A stretch of 64,000 bases of DNA from Pseudomonadota bacterium. Lineage in GTDB: Bacteria > Pseudomonadota > Gammaproteobacteria > Xanthomonadales > Rhodanobacteraceae. A program made the translations under genes and the position numbers. Location: assembly GCA_018240465.1 (NCBI GenBank), contig JAFEFS010000067.1, forward strand, positions 1 through 64,000. The letters run 5' to 3'. A model generated the notes under the pieces. It saw nothing but the letters and a program-made list of their open reading frames with translations. It was not told the DNA's origin and did no database searches. Below, piece by piece: positions 26,217-34,504 of this stretch (its first letter is position 1; the number at the start of each line of letters is the position of its first letter).

Positions 26217-26281
26217 TCTCCCTGGTTCCTGAAATCCGTTGAAACGATCATAAGCCCCGTATTCGCCTTGCAAATGGTAGG

Positions 26282-26310
26282 TGCCGGCTCCAACGAGCCG
26301 GCATTTTTTT
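26282..26310 (+). terminator. Intrinsic terminator after the secreted beta-protein gene
   Basis: TGCCGGCTC (26282-26290), loop CAAC, GAGCCGGCA (26295-26303) form a perfect 9-bp GC-rich stem followed directly by seven T (26304-26310). It terminates plus-strand transcription from the gene ending at 26216. On the minus strand there is no T-tract, so convergent relA is not obviously served. Confidence 0.9.
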
Positions 26311-26382
26311 GCCGCTCACCGCCCGTGGCGCTTCCGTCCCCGGGGTCGAGCGGAGCAAGCGCAGCCAAGCTTGACTTGGCGC

Positions 26383-28533
26383 TCAACTTGTCCGTTGCGC
26401 CTCGGTTACGTTGGGCACCGCCGACAAGCGCGCGAGCAGCGTGGACAACTGCTCGAAATCGGCGACGCGCACGGTAAAGTTCATCGTCACCAGGCCCGTG
26501 GTCGCATCGACCCGCGCGTTGACCGCGATCAAGTTGATGTTGGCCGTCGCGATGACGTTGGTCACGTCCTTGTGCAGGCCCTTGCGGTCGTAGCCGCGCA
26601 CGACCAGGTCGACTTCGTAGTCCGCCTTGCGCGCGCGACCCCATTCGACCTCGATCGCGCGGCCGGGTTCGCGGGCGACGAGACGCGCGAAGCTCGCGCA
26701 ATCGGCACGATGGATCGATACGCCGCGCCCCTGGGTGATGTAGCCGGCAATCGCATCGCCCGGCAGCGGCTGGCAACAGCGCGCAATCGTCGTCAGCAGG
26801 TTGCCGACGCCTTCGATGACGATCGCGTCCTTGTCGCCGGTCTGGACGCGACCTGGCGTGCGCACGGGTGCCGGCGCGACGGTGGGCGCAGCCGGCGCCT
26901 GCGCCTCGTGCAGCAGGCGCGCGACGTGACCGGCGGTGAGATCGCCGAGCGCTAGCGCGATGAGGAATTCGTCCAGCGTCCTGTAGTGGAACTTGCCTGG
27001 CAGCGAGTCGAGCTCGACGTTGTGCAACGCGAGCCGCTTGAACTCGCGCTCGAGAATTTCGCGACCGGCGGCAAGGTTGGTGTCCTGGTCGATCTTCTTG
27101 AACCAGGCGCGAACCTTGGCACGCGCGCGCTGCGTGGTGAGGAATCCCGACTGCGCGCTCATCCAGTCACGGCGCGGCTCGGCGGTTTTGCCGGTGAGGA
27201 TCTCGACGCGGTCGCCCGACACCGGCTGGAACGCCAGCGGCACGATGCGTCCGTTGACCTTGGCGCCGCGCGTGCGGTGGCCTACGTCGGTGTGCACGGT
27301 GTAGGCGAAGTCGAGCACGGTCGCGCCGCGCGGCAGGTCGATCACCTCGCCCGCCGGCGTGAGCAGGTAGGCGCGGTCCTCGAGCAGGTCGGTCTTGAAG
27401 CCGGCGAGCAGCGTCGCCTCATCGCCGGACTCGTCCTTCGCCTCGAGCAGCGTGCGCATCCACGCGACCTTGCGCTCGAAACTCTCGTCGCCCTTGCCTT
27501 CCTTGTACACCCAATGCGCGGCGACGCCGCGCTCGGCGAATGCGTGCATCTCGTGGGTGCGGATCTGCACTTCGAGCGTCTTGCCTTGCGGCCCGACGAC
27601 CGCGGTGTGCAGCGACTGGTAGTTGTTGCCCTTGGGCCGCGCGATGTAGTCGTCGAACTCGCTCGGGATCGGCGGCCACAGCGTGTGCACGACGCCGAGC
27701 GCGGCGTAACACGCGGCCACGTCGTCGACGAGCAGGCGCACCGCGCGAATGTCGTACAGCGCCGAGAAATCGCCGCCCTTGCGCTGCATCTTCTTCCAGA
27801 TCGAATAGATGTGCTTGGAACGACCGGCGATGTCGACCTTGATCCCGGCCTTGTCGAGCGCGCCGCGCAGCGTGCGTATCGTCGTCTCGATGAAGCTGTC
27901 GCGCTCACCGCGGCGCTCGTCGAGCAGGCGCACGATGCGCCGGTACGTATCGGGCTGCAGGTAGCGGAACGCGAGGTCTTCGAGCTCCCACTTGAGTTGC
28001 CAGATGCCGAGCCGGTTGGCGAGCGGCGCGTGGATGTCGGCGGTGAGCTGGGCCAGCTCGCGGCGCTGCCCGGGCTCGAGCTTGTCGGCCGCGCGCAGGC
28101 GCGCGAGCTGGCGCGCGAGCAGGATGAAGACCACGCGCAGGTCGCGGATGATCGCGAGCAGCAGGCGGCGCAGTCCTTCGGCATTGCCGCCGCCGCTGCG
28201 CGCCGCATACAGCGCATCGACCTTGTCGGCGGCCTGCTGCCCTTCGAGCAGATCGCGCAGACTCGGCGGCAGTTTCGCCAGGCGCGCGGCATCGAGCGCG
28301 AAACCGCCCTGCCGCAACGTGTACAGCATGCAGGCGGCCAAGGTTTCGCGATCGAGATCGAGCGATTCGAGCAGTTGCAGCGTGGCGAGCAGTTCCGCCT
28401 CGACGGCGGCGCGGTTAGCCTCGTTTTCCGGCTGTGCCAGCGTCACCGAGGCGAGACTCATGGCCTCGGCATCATTGGCGACACGGGCCAGCCACGCAGC
28501 CAACGATGCGTTTTTTTGCGCAGCGGATTTCAT
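26383..28533 (-). CDS. relA: (p)ppGpp synthetase RelA
   Basis: This 716-residue long RSH protein makes (p)ppGpp on stalled ribosomes. The N-terminal hydrolase domain is degenerate (no HD pair). The synthetase domain has GRSKHIYSIWKKMQRKG and YDIRAVRLLV. The EFDD signature before YIARPKGNNYQSLHT marks a monofunctional RelA rather than SpoT (which has RFKD). A TGS domain (about 385-450), a zinc-finger/RIS region with CCQPLPGDAIAGYITQGRG and HRADC, and an ACT domain (about 640-716) follow. The length is slightly below E. coli RelA (744). The start ATG at 28533 lies six bases after a TAGAAT box. Confidence 0.96.
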   Translation of the reverse strand: MKSAAQKNASLAAWLARVANDAEAMSLASVTLAQPENEANRAAVEAELLATLQLLESLDLDRETLAACMLYTLRQGGFALDAARLAKLPPSLRDLLEGQQAADKVDALYAARSGGGNAEGLRRLLLAIIRDLRVVFILLARQLARLRAADKLEPGQRRELAQLTADIHAPLANRLGIWQLKWELEDLAFRYLQPDTYRRIVRLLDERRGERDSFIETTIRTLRGALDKAGIKVDIAGRSKHIYSIWKKMQRKGGDFSALYDIRAVRLLVDDVAACYAALGVVHTLWPPIPSEFDDYIARPKGNNYQSLHTAVVGPQGKTLEVQIRTHEMHAFAERGVAAHWVYKEGKGDESFERKVAWMRTLLEAKDESGDEATLLAGFKTDLLEDRAYLLTPAGEVIDLPRGATVLDFAYTVHTDVGHRTRGAKVNGRIVPLAFQPVSGDRVEILTGKTAEPRRDWMSAQSGFLTTQRARAKVRAWFKKIDQDTNLAAGREILEREFKRLALHNVELDSLPGKFHYRTLDEFLIALALGDLTAGHVARLLHEAQAPAAPTVAPAPVRTPGRVQTGDKDAIVIEGVGNLLTTIARCCQPLPGDAIAGYITQGRGVSIHRADCASFARLVAREPGRAIEVEWGRARKADYEVDLVVRGYDRKGLHKDVTNVIATANINLIAVNARVDATTGLVTMNFTVRVADFEQLSTLLARLSAVPNVTEAQRTS

Positions 28534-28539
28534 CTGCGG

Positions 28540-28545
28540 ATTCTA
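28540..28545 (-). promoter_or_regulatory. -10 box of relA, six bases before the ATG (leaderless geometry)
   Basis: On the minus strand TAGAAT (28545-28540) is followed by CCGCAG and then the ATG at 28533, the same six-base spacing as five other genes here. No ribosome binding site is visible. Confidence 0.55.
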
Positions 28546-28604
28546 CCGCCGCGCCGCGCGCGATGCCGAACACCCCGTGCGTGCGCAGCCACCGCGCGAG
28601 CCGC

Positions 28605-28610
28605 TACAAT
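28605..28610 (+). promoter_or_regulatory. Possible -10 box of the 28642 gene
   Basis: TACAAT at 28605-28610 lies 31 bases before the ATG at 28642, giving a normal short leader. The -35 position shows no good match. Confidence 0.35.
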
Positions 28611-28641
28611 GCCGCCTTCGCTCGAACCGAGAGTCTTTCCC

Positions 28642-29106
28642 ATGCGCCGCATCGTCGGTCTTGCCTTCTCCTTTCTCGCCTTCGCCGCGATCGCCGCGGA
28701 AACCCCCACGCTCGAAGAGCGCATGTCCAGGGACGAATTCCATGCGGCCGGCCTCGACAAGCTCAGCCCCGCCGAGCTGAAGTCGCTGAACAACTGGCTT
28801 GGCGGCCATGCGATCGTCAAGACCATCACCAAGATCGAAACGCCAGCCGGCAAGCCGGTGTTCGAGACCGACCAGGGCGAGCGCAAGATCGTCGAGACAC
28901 GCATCAGCGGCGGCTTCTCCGGCTGGCGCGGCAAGACGACGTTCAAACTCGACAACGGCCAGGAATGGACCCAGGCCGAATCGGGCCAGTTCTCCAACGG
29001 CCGCTACGACAATCCGAAAGTGAAGATCAAGCCGATGTTGCTCGGCAGCTGGCTGATGTATGTCGAACCCTGTGGTTGCAGCGTGCGCGTGGAGCGCACG
29101 AAATGA
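28642..29106 (+). CDS. Small secreted protein, first of a tandem pair
   Basis: This 154-residue protein has a signal peptide (RRIVGLAFSFLAFAAIAA) cut before ETPTLEERMS. The mature part has a helical ERMSRDEFHAAGLDKLSPAE segment, then VETRISGGFSGWRGKTTFKL and DNGQEWTQAESGQF, a likely beta sandwich. The C-terminus has two cysteines in EPCGCSVRVERTK. It is about 50% similar by eye to the next gene and clearly a paralogue. The same beta segment (G.W.G.T.F.L..GQ.W.Q) is known from uncharacterised periplasmic proteins in Xanthomonadales. The function is unknown. It is divergent from relA. Confidence 0.85.
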   Translation: MRRIVGLAFSFLAFAAIAAETPTLEERMSRDEFHAAGLDKLSPAELKSLNNWLGGHAIVKTITKIETPAGKPVFETDQGERKIVETRISGGFSGWRGKTTFKLDNGQEWTQAESGQFSNGRYDNPKVKIKPMLLGSWLMYVEPCGCSVRVERTK

Positions 29107-29188
29107 CGACGGCATGTCGCCGTCCTGTGCGGCACCGTGACATGCGATGACACGGGAACCGTTTTCCAGCGCGTTTGGACCCCGACCA

Positions 29189-29668
29189 ATGCAAAATCGG
29201 ACTCGCGTGTTTTTGCCGGCCATCGCTCTCATCGTCGGCCTACTGCCTTCATCCCGCGCCGCGGAGACGCCGACTTTGCAGGAGCGCATGTCGAAGGAGG
29301 AGTTCCACGCCGCCGAGCTGGACAAGCTCAGCCCTGCCGCGCTCCGACGGCTCGACGACTGGCTTGCCGCGCATCCGCTGACGGTGACCCGGCTGGTCAC
29401 GCCATCGAACAAGCCCGTCTTCTACGCCGACGGCGCGCCGCGAGAGCGCATCGAAACCCGCATCGACGGCGTATTCACCGGCTGGACCGGCAAGACCGTG
29501 TTCAAGCTGCAGAACGGCCAGGAATGGACGCAAGCCGAATCCAGCCGCTGCGCGGGCGGCAAGCTGCACAACCCCAAGGTCAAACTCGAACCGGCCATGG
29601 GCAATAGTTGGCTGCTGTTCGTCAGTGGCAACGATTGCGACGCATTGCACGTGGAGCGCAGCAAATAG
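29189..29668 (+). CDS. Small secreted protein, second of a tandem pair
   Basis: This 159-residue paralogue of the preceding gene has a signal peptide (RVFLPAIALIVGLLPSSRA) cut before AETPTLQERMS. It shares the blocks KEEFHAAELDKLSPAALRRL, ETRIDGVFTGWTGKTVFKL and NGQEWTQAES, and ends in HVERSK. It differs in its cysteine positions (SRCAGG and GNDCDALH). The start at 29189 is chosen because the signal peptide begins there; an upstream frame is open. The pair lies 82 bases apart on the same strand and arose by tandem duplication. A converging hrpA gene ends 39 bases downstream. Confidence 0.85.
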   Translation: MQNRTRVFLPAIALIVGLLPSSRAAETPTLQERMSKEEFHAAELDKLSPAALRRLDDWLAAHPLTVTRLVTPSNKPVFYADGAPRERIETRIDGVFTGWTGKTVFKLQNGQEWTQAESSRCAGGKLHNPKVKLEPAMGNSWLLFVSGNDCDALHVERSK

Positions 29669-29707
29669 CCCGCAGGTAGGTCGGGGTGGGCGCAAGCGAA
29701 CGCCAGC

Positions 29708-32700
29708 CTACAAATCCTCGATCAGCTTGTTGAGCCGTTTCGGCGACACCGGCTCGGCGGTCTTCAGCTCCTGCGCGAACAGCGATACGCGCAGTTCCTC
29801 GATCAGCCAGCGCAATTCGTCCAGCCTTGCCGGATCGGCATCGCCGCTCGCGCGGCGCTTGAGGTATTCGCGCCAGTAGCCGCGCACGGTGAGCATGCGC
29901 GCCTGGTCGCGCGTCGCGTCCTGGCGCAGGCGTTCGCCACGCAGGCGCATCGCCTTGAGGTAGCGTGGAAAATGTCGCAAACGGGATTTGTGTACTTTTT
30001 GCACGAACCCGGGAAAGACGAGTTCGGCGAGTTGTTCGCGCAGGTCGTCGTAGTTGGCCTTGGCGTAGCCGATCAGCGGCGGTTCCAGCCACGGCGTGAA
30101 CTCGGCGTAGGCGCCGAGTATGTCCTCGACCAGCTCGAGCCATTCGACCGCGGCCGCGAACAGCTTGCCGCCGATGTCGGCTTCGAGGTGGCGGAACGCG
30201 GTGCGCTGGCGCAGATCGAGATCACCCGCATCGAGAAGTTCGGTGAGCGCGGCTTCGACGATGTCCTCGCGCAGTTCGTCGACGCTGGCGATACCGGCGT
30301 ACTTCAACGCCAGCCGGCGCTCGATCGGCAGTTGTCGTCGCGCCTGCTTGATTTTTTCCTGCAGGGCGCGCCGCAGCAGGCGGCGCACGCCGAGCGCATG
30401 CGCTTCGCGCGCCTCGCCGGCACGCTCGAACACGCGCAAGGCGACGCTGTCGCCAAGGTCGACCAGCGCCGGCCAGGCGACGAGATCGGCGGCGCTGACG
30501 ATGCGTTCGGGAATGTCCTCGAAATCGAACTCGGCGACTTGCTCGCGCGCCAACTCCACGTCGGCACGGCGCGAAAACGCCGCATTCGCCGCACCGCCCC
30601 AGGCCTCGCGTATGGCTTCGATGTCGCGCCCTTCGGCCAGTGTCCCGCCGTGTTCGTCGTAGACGCGAAAGCGCATCGAGAAATGCGGCGGCAATTCGAT
30701 GCCGGCGAAGTCAGCCGCGGCGATGTCGACGCCGGTGACGCGCCTGAGATAAGCCGCGAGCGTGTCGAGCAACGAATCGTCGCGCGACCGTTCGGCCTCG
30801 GCGAATGCACGCGCGAAGTCCGGCGCGGGCACAAAATTGCGTCGCAGCGCCTTCGGCAGCCCGCGGATCAGCTCGGCCACCTTCTCCGGCAGCAGGCCCG
30901 GAACCAGCCATTCGGCGCGCTTCGCCGGCACCGCGTTGACGAACGCCAGCGGCACCTGCAGGGTTACGCCATCGCCCGCGTCGCCCGGCACGAACCGATA
31001 GTCAAGCTTGAGCTTGTGCCCGGCGCAGTCCAGGTGCATCGGGAAATCGCTCGCGCGCAGGCCCGGCTGGTTCGACAAAACATCGTCCAGCGACCAGCGC
31101 AGCGCCGCCTGTTCGGCTGGAGAAGCGCGCCGATACCAGGCATCGAACGCGGCTGTGGTGCTGATGTCGGCCGGCAGCTTGCCGCGCAGGAAGGCGACGA
31201 GTTCGTCCTCGTCGCGCACGAGGCCGCTGCGCCGCTGCTTGGCCTCGATCTCGTGCGCCTGCTCGAGCACGCGCGCGTTGGCGCGCACGCAGTCGGCGCG
31301 AGCGTCGATGTCGCAGCGCGCCAGAGCTTCGCGCAGGAACACCTCGTGCGCTTCGCCCGGATTCTGCGTACCGAACTGCACCGTGCGCTTTTCGGCCAGG
31401 GTCAGACCGAACAAGGTCACCTGCTCGAACGCGAGCACGGCGCCGCGCTTGCGCGACCAGTGCGGTTCACGCCAGCTGCGCTTGACCAGATGCGCGGCCT
31501 GCTGCTCGATCCACTCGGGCGCGACCTCGGCATTGAGCATCGCGTAGATTTTTTGCAGATCGAGAATCTGCCCCGACAGCAACCAGCGCGGCGGCTTCTT
31601 CGCCAGCGCCGAGCCGGGGAAGACCTGGTAGCGCCGCTCGCGCGTGCCGCGATACTGGTTCTTCTCCTCCTTGAGCGCGACCTGCGTCGGCCAGCCACTG
31701 AGCAGGCAGCGGTGGATCGCTTCGTAACGAGGCGCGGTGACACCCTCTGCCTCAACGGCTCCCCCGTCGGGGGAAAGGGTTGGGCGAGGGGGTTGCCCTT
31801 GCTTCTTCTGCGGCACTGAAGAGCGCCCCCTCACCCCGGCCCTGTCCCCCGACTGCGTCGGAGGAGAGGGAGAAGTGGCGTCTTCGAGCAGCAACAACTG
31901 CCGATGCAGCTCACGCCACTCGCGCATGCGCAGGTACGACAGGAAACGCGCGCCGCACCAGTCGCGCAGCTTCGACTGGGTCAGGTCCTCGTGCGCAAGC
32001 GCATGCGCCTGCCAGAGATTGAGCACGCCGACGAAATCGGACTTCGCATCGACGAACTGCGCGTGCGCGGCGTCGGCGGCCTGGCGCGCATCGGGCGGGC
32101 GCTCGCGCGGGTCCTGGATCGACAGGAACGCGACCAGGATCAGCAGTTCGCGCGACACGCCGAGCCGCTGCGCTTCGACGAGCATGCGCGCCAGTGCGAC
32201 GTCGGTCGGCAGCGTGCTCATGCGCCGTCCGATATCGGTAAGCTCGTATTGAGAAGTGCGGCCATGGATAGCCGCTTTTTGATCGTCCGCGGTCATGCAG
32301 ACCGCACCCAATTCCAGCAGACGCCGCCAGCCGTCGCCGATCGCACGCGGGTTCGGCGCCTCGACGAACGGGAAATGCTCCACCTCGCCGAGCTTCAGGC
32401 ACAGCATGCGCAGGATCACGCCGGCCAGCGAGGAGCGCAGGATCTCCGGATCGGAATATTTCGGCCGCGATTGAAAATCTTCCTCGCCATACAAACGCAG
32501 GCACACGCCCGGGCCGATGCGTCCGCAGCGGCCTTTGCGCTGCTCGGCCGCGGCCTGCGAAATGGGTTCGATGTGCAGGCGCTCGAGCTGGTTGCGCGGC
32601 GAATAGCGCTTGACCCGCGCCGTGCCCGTGTCGATCACGTAGCGGATGCGCGGCACGGTCAGCGAGGTTTCGGCGACGTTGGTCGCGAGCACGATGCGTC

Positions 32701-33760
32701 GTGCAGCACCGGGTTTGAACACGCGGTCCTGCTCGGCCGCCGACAGGCGCGCGTACAGGGCGAGCACCTCGGTCGCGCGGAAGTTGCGCCGCGTCAACGC
32801 CAGATGCGTGTCGCGGATCTCGCGTTCGCCCGATAGAAAGATCAGCGCATCGCCGCGCGGGTCTTCGCGCGTGATCTCCTCGACCGCAGCGACGATCTGT
32901 TCGACCTGCGTCGGAATGTTGCGCTCGGCAGCGGACGCCGCTCGCTCGCGACCCGCGCCTGCGGAGTCGGCGACAGGGGGACGCCAGCGCACTTCCACCG
33001 GATAGCTGCGCCCCTCGACTTCAACCACGGGCGCGTTGCCGAAGTGCGCGGCGAAGCGCGCGGTGTCGATCGTCGCTGAGGTGACGATCAACTTGAGGTC
33101 GCGCCGACGCGCGAGCAGGCGCTTAAGATAGCCGAGCAGAAAGTCGATGTTCAGGCTGCGCTCGTGCGCCTCGTCGATGATGATCGTGTCGTAGGCGTTG
33201 AGCCACGGATCGCCCTGCGTCTCCGCCAGCAGGATGCCGTCGGTCATGAACTTGATCAGCGTGCGTTCGCTGGCCCGATCGGCGAAACGCACCTGGTAGC
33301 CGACGAGTCCGCCAAGCTCGCTGCCGAGCTCGTCCGCTACACGACGCGCCACGCTGCGCGCGGCGACGCGGCGAGGCTGGGTGCAGCCGATCAAGCCGGC
33401 ACGGCCGCGCCCCGCGGCAAGGCAAAGCTTGGGCAACTGCGTACTCTTGCCCGAGCCGGTTTCGCCGGCCAGCACCACGACCTGGTGCTTGCGGATCAGA
33501 TCGACGATCTCCGCGGTGCGTGCCGCGATCGGCAGCGACTCGTCGACGCGGATCTCGGGCACGCTGGCCGCACGTGCCATGTAGCGCGCGCGCGCCTCGA
33601 CCACGCGCGGGCGCAGACGCGCGAGCGCGGCCTCGTCGGGCGCACGCGAAGCGAGGCGGTCGATCTCGCGCGACAGCGCACGACGATCGCGCAGCATCGT
33701 TTCGACGAGTTCGCCACGCAATGCGGCAAGCGGGGATTCGGAGGGAATGCGGGGTTTCAC
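29708..33760 (-). CDS. hrpA: ATP-dependent RNA helicase HrpA, with a repeat-derived in-frame insertion
   Basis: This 1350-residue DEAH-box helicase has Walker A VVLAGETGSGKSTQLPKLC, the DEAH box in IIIDEAHERSLNIDF, motif III SATID, and QRKGRCGRIGPG as motif VI. HA2/OB-fold domains and the long DUF3418 C-terminal region follow. HrpA resolves stalled ribosomes and remodels RNA. The start is a GTG at 33760. Residues about 628-674, between LLLLED and PRYEAIHRCLLSGW, are Pro/Ser/Gly-rich and are encoded by a palindromic element (31745-31875; separate entry). E. coli HrpA (1300 residues) has no such sequence there. The frame stays open, so the helicase is probably functional. Confidence 0.95.
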   Translation of the reverse strand: MKPRIPSESPLAALRGELVETMLRDRRALSREIDRLASRAPDEAALARLRPRVVEARARYMARAASVPEIRVDESLPIAARTAEIVDLIRKHQVVVLAGETGSGKSTQLPKLCLAAGRGRAGLIGCTQPRRVAARSVARRVADELGSELGGLVGYQVRFADRASERTLIKFMTDGILLAETQGDPWLNAYDTIIIDEAHERSLNIDFLLGYLKRLLARRRDLKLIVTSATIDTARFAAHFGNAPVVEVEGRSYPVEVRWRPPVADSAGAGRERAASAAERNIPTQVEQIVAAVEEITREDPRGDALIFLSGEREIRDTHLALTRRNFRATEVLALYARLSAAEQDRVFKPGAARRIVLATNVAETSLTVPRIRYVIDTGTARVKRYSPRNQLERLHIEPISQAAAEQRKGRCGRIGPGVCLRLYGEEDFQSRPKYSDPEILRSSLAGVILRMLCLKLGEVEHFPFVEAPNPRAIGDGWRRLLELGAVCMTADDQKAAIHGRTSQYELTDIGRRMSTLPTDVALARMLVEAQRLGVSRELLILVAFLSIQDPRERPPDARQAADAAHAQFVDAKSDFVGVLNLWQAHALAHEDLTQSKLRDWCGARFLSYLRMREWRELHRQLLLLEDATSPSPPTQSGDRAGVRGRSSVPQKKQGQPPRPTLSPDGGAVEAEGVTAPRYEAIHRCLLSGWPTQVALKEEKNQYRGTRERRYQVFPGSALAKKPPRWLLSGQILDLQKIYAMLNAEVAPEWIEQQAAHLVKRSWREPHWSRKRGAVLAFEQVTLFGLTLAEKRTVQFGTQNPGEAHEVFLREALARCDIDARADCVRANARVLEQAHEIEAKQRRSGLVRDEDELVAFLRGKLPADISTTAAFDAWYRRASPAEQAALRWSLDDVLSNQPGLRASDFPMHLDCAGHKLKLDYRFVPGDAGDGVTLQVPLAFVNAVPAKRAEWLVPGLLPEKVAELIRGLPKALRRNFVPAPDFARAFAEAERSRDDSLLDTLAAYLRRVTGVDIAAADFAGIELPPHFSMRFRVYDEHGGTLAEGRDIEAIREAWGGAANAAFSRRADVELAREQVAEFDFEDIPERIVSAADLVAWPALVDLGDSVALRVFERAGEAREAHALGVRRLLRRALQEKIKQARRQLPIERRLALKYAGIASVDELREDIVEAALTELLDAGDLDLRQRTAFRHLEADIGGKLFAAAVEWLELVEDILGAYAEFTPWLEPPLIGYAKANYDDLREQLAELVFPGFVQKVHKSRLRHFPRYLKAMRLRGERLRQDATRDQARMLTVRGYWREYLKRRASGDADPARLDELRWLIEELRVSLFAQELKTAEPVSPKRLNKLIEDL
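31745..31875. repeat. Palindromic repeat element inside the hrpA reading frame
   Basis: Two long imperfect inverted arms flank a 31-base centre. The left arm (about 31756-31792) contains GTCGGGGGAAAGGGTTGGG and GAGGGGG. The right arm (about 31824-31872) contains CCCCCTCACCCC and TGTCCCCCGAC, then GGAGGAGAGGGAGAAG. The CCCTCACCCC...TCTCCC composition is typical of dispersed intergenic repeats in many proteobacterial genomes (general knowledge). Here it is translated in frame, adding about 45 residues (SPSPPTQSGDRAGVRG and neighbours) to HrpA. Confidence 0.8.
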
Positions 33761-33785
33761 GCAGCAACCGGTATTGCGACCCGTG

Positions 33786-33822
33786 ATAGACAGGGCCTAT
33801 CGCACGGATCACAACAATCAAC
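33786..33822 (+). promoter_or_regulatory. Putative OxyR binding site upstream of dps
   Basis: ATAG-N7-CTAT (33786-33800) is a perfect half of the OxyR tetramer consensus. It continues with the correct seven-base spacings into ATCA-N7-CAAC (33808-33822), a degenerate second half. It ends at the expected -35 zone of dps, which is where OxyR activates. dps is an OxyR target in E. coli. The pattern was found by eye. Confidence 0.5.
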
Positions 33823-33843
33823 TTCAATATGCGGTGGGCCGAT

Positions 33844-33849
33844 ATTATA
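33844..33849 (+). promoter_or_regulatory. -10 box of dps
   Basis: TATTAT at 33844-33849 is a fair -10 box; CTTCAA at 33822-33827, 16 bases upstream, is a poor -35. A weak -35 beside an OxyR-like site fits an activator-dependent promoter. The leader would be about 24 bases and contains GGAG before the GTG start. Confidence 0.5.
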
Positions 33850-33880
33850 GTGTTCCCGTCCCAGCAAATGGAGTCATCCC

Positions 33881-34369
33881 GTGGCCAAGCACAAGCACAA
33901 CCCGACCCGCATCGACGTCGCGCCAAAGCTGCGCGAGAAGATGATCGCCCTGCTCAACGCACAACTCGCCGACTCGCTCGACCTGTACACCCAGGTCAAG
34001 CAGGCGCACTGGAACGTGAAAGGCCCCTACTTCATCGCGCTGCACGAATTGTTCGACGATCTCGCCGAACAGCTCGAAGCGCCCGTCGACGACCTTGCCG
34101 AACGCGTCACCGCCCTCGGCGGCGTGGCGATGGGCACCGCGCGCATCGCGGCCAAAACCTCGCGCCTCGCCGAACTGCCGCACGACAGCTACGACGGCAT
34201 GAAGATGGTGGCGCTGCTCGCCGACCGCTATGCCCAGCTCGCCAAGTCGACGCGCGCGGCGATCGACACCGCCGACGACGCCGGCGACGCCGACACCGCC
34301 GACCTGTTCACCGGCATCTCGCGCGGGCTCGACAAGTCGCTGTGGTTCCTCGAGGCACATTTGCAATAA
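33881..34369 (+). CDS. dps: DNA-binding ferritin-like protein Dps
   Basis: This 162-residue Dps forms dodecamers that oxidise and store iron with H2O2 and protect DNA. The ferroxidase site is recognisable: the first ligand is in QAHWNVKGPYFIALHELFDD, with D and E ligands in the next turns. The DSLDLYTQVKQ helix precedes it. The N-terminus (AKHKHNPTRID) is lysine/histidine-rich and short, suited to DNA contact. The start is a GTG at 33881 with GGAG 7-10 bases upstream. Upstream lie a -10 box and an OxyR-like site, as expected for a peroxide-stress gene. Confidence 0.94.
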   Translation: MAKHKHNPTRIDVAPKLREKMIALLNAQLADSLDLYTQVKQAHWNVKGPYFIALHELFDDLAEQLEAPVDDLAERVTALGGVAMGTARIAAKTSRLAELPHDSYDGMKMVALLADRYAQLAKSTRAAIDTADDAGDADTADLFTGISRGLDKSLWFLEAHLQ

Positions 34370-34386
34370 CCAGCGTCGCAGGCGGC

Positions 34387-34442
34387 GGGGCCCGAGGAAA
34401 AGCGAGAAATCGTTCTTTGCTTATGCCTTTTCTTCGGGGCCC
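34387..34442. repeat. Intergenic palindrome between dps and cysD
   Basis: GGGGCCCGAGGAAAAGC (34387-34403) and GCCTTTTCTTCGGGGCCC (34425-34442) are imperfect inverted arms around a 21-base centre. It may act as a bidirectional terminator-like hairpin for dps, or be another member of the dispersed palindrome population. Confidence 0.7.
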
Positions 34443-34492
34443 GCGCGCCCTTTCCGGCCCTTCGCATTGCTTCCGGCGTCAGGGGTTTGCCG

Positions 34493-34498
34493 CATAAT
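34493..34498 (+). promoter_or_regulatory. -10 box of cysD, six bases before the ATG (leaderless geometry)
   Basis: CATAAT at 34493-34498 is followed by AGGCGG and the ATG at 34505. AGGCGG could look like a ribosome site, but it touches the start codon and would be upstream of a transcript beginning at the predicted site. No CysB-site or riboswitch was recognised. Confidence 0.5.
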
Positions 34499-34504
34499 AG
34501 GCGG

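Noticed and set aside
31740..31880. The palindrome in hrpA as the junction of two separate genes or a frameshift
   Set aside because: The frame is open through it and both flanks are collinear with a single HrpA, so it is an in-frame insertion.
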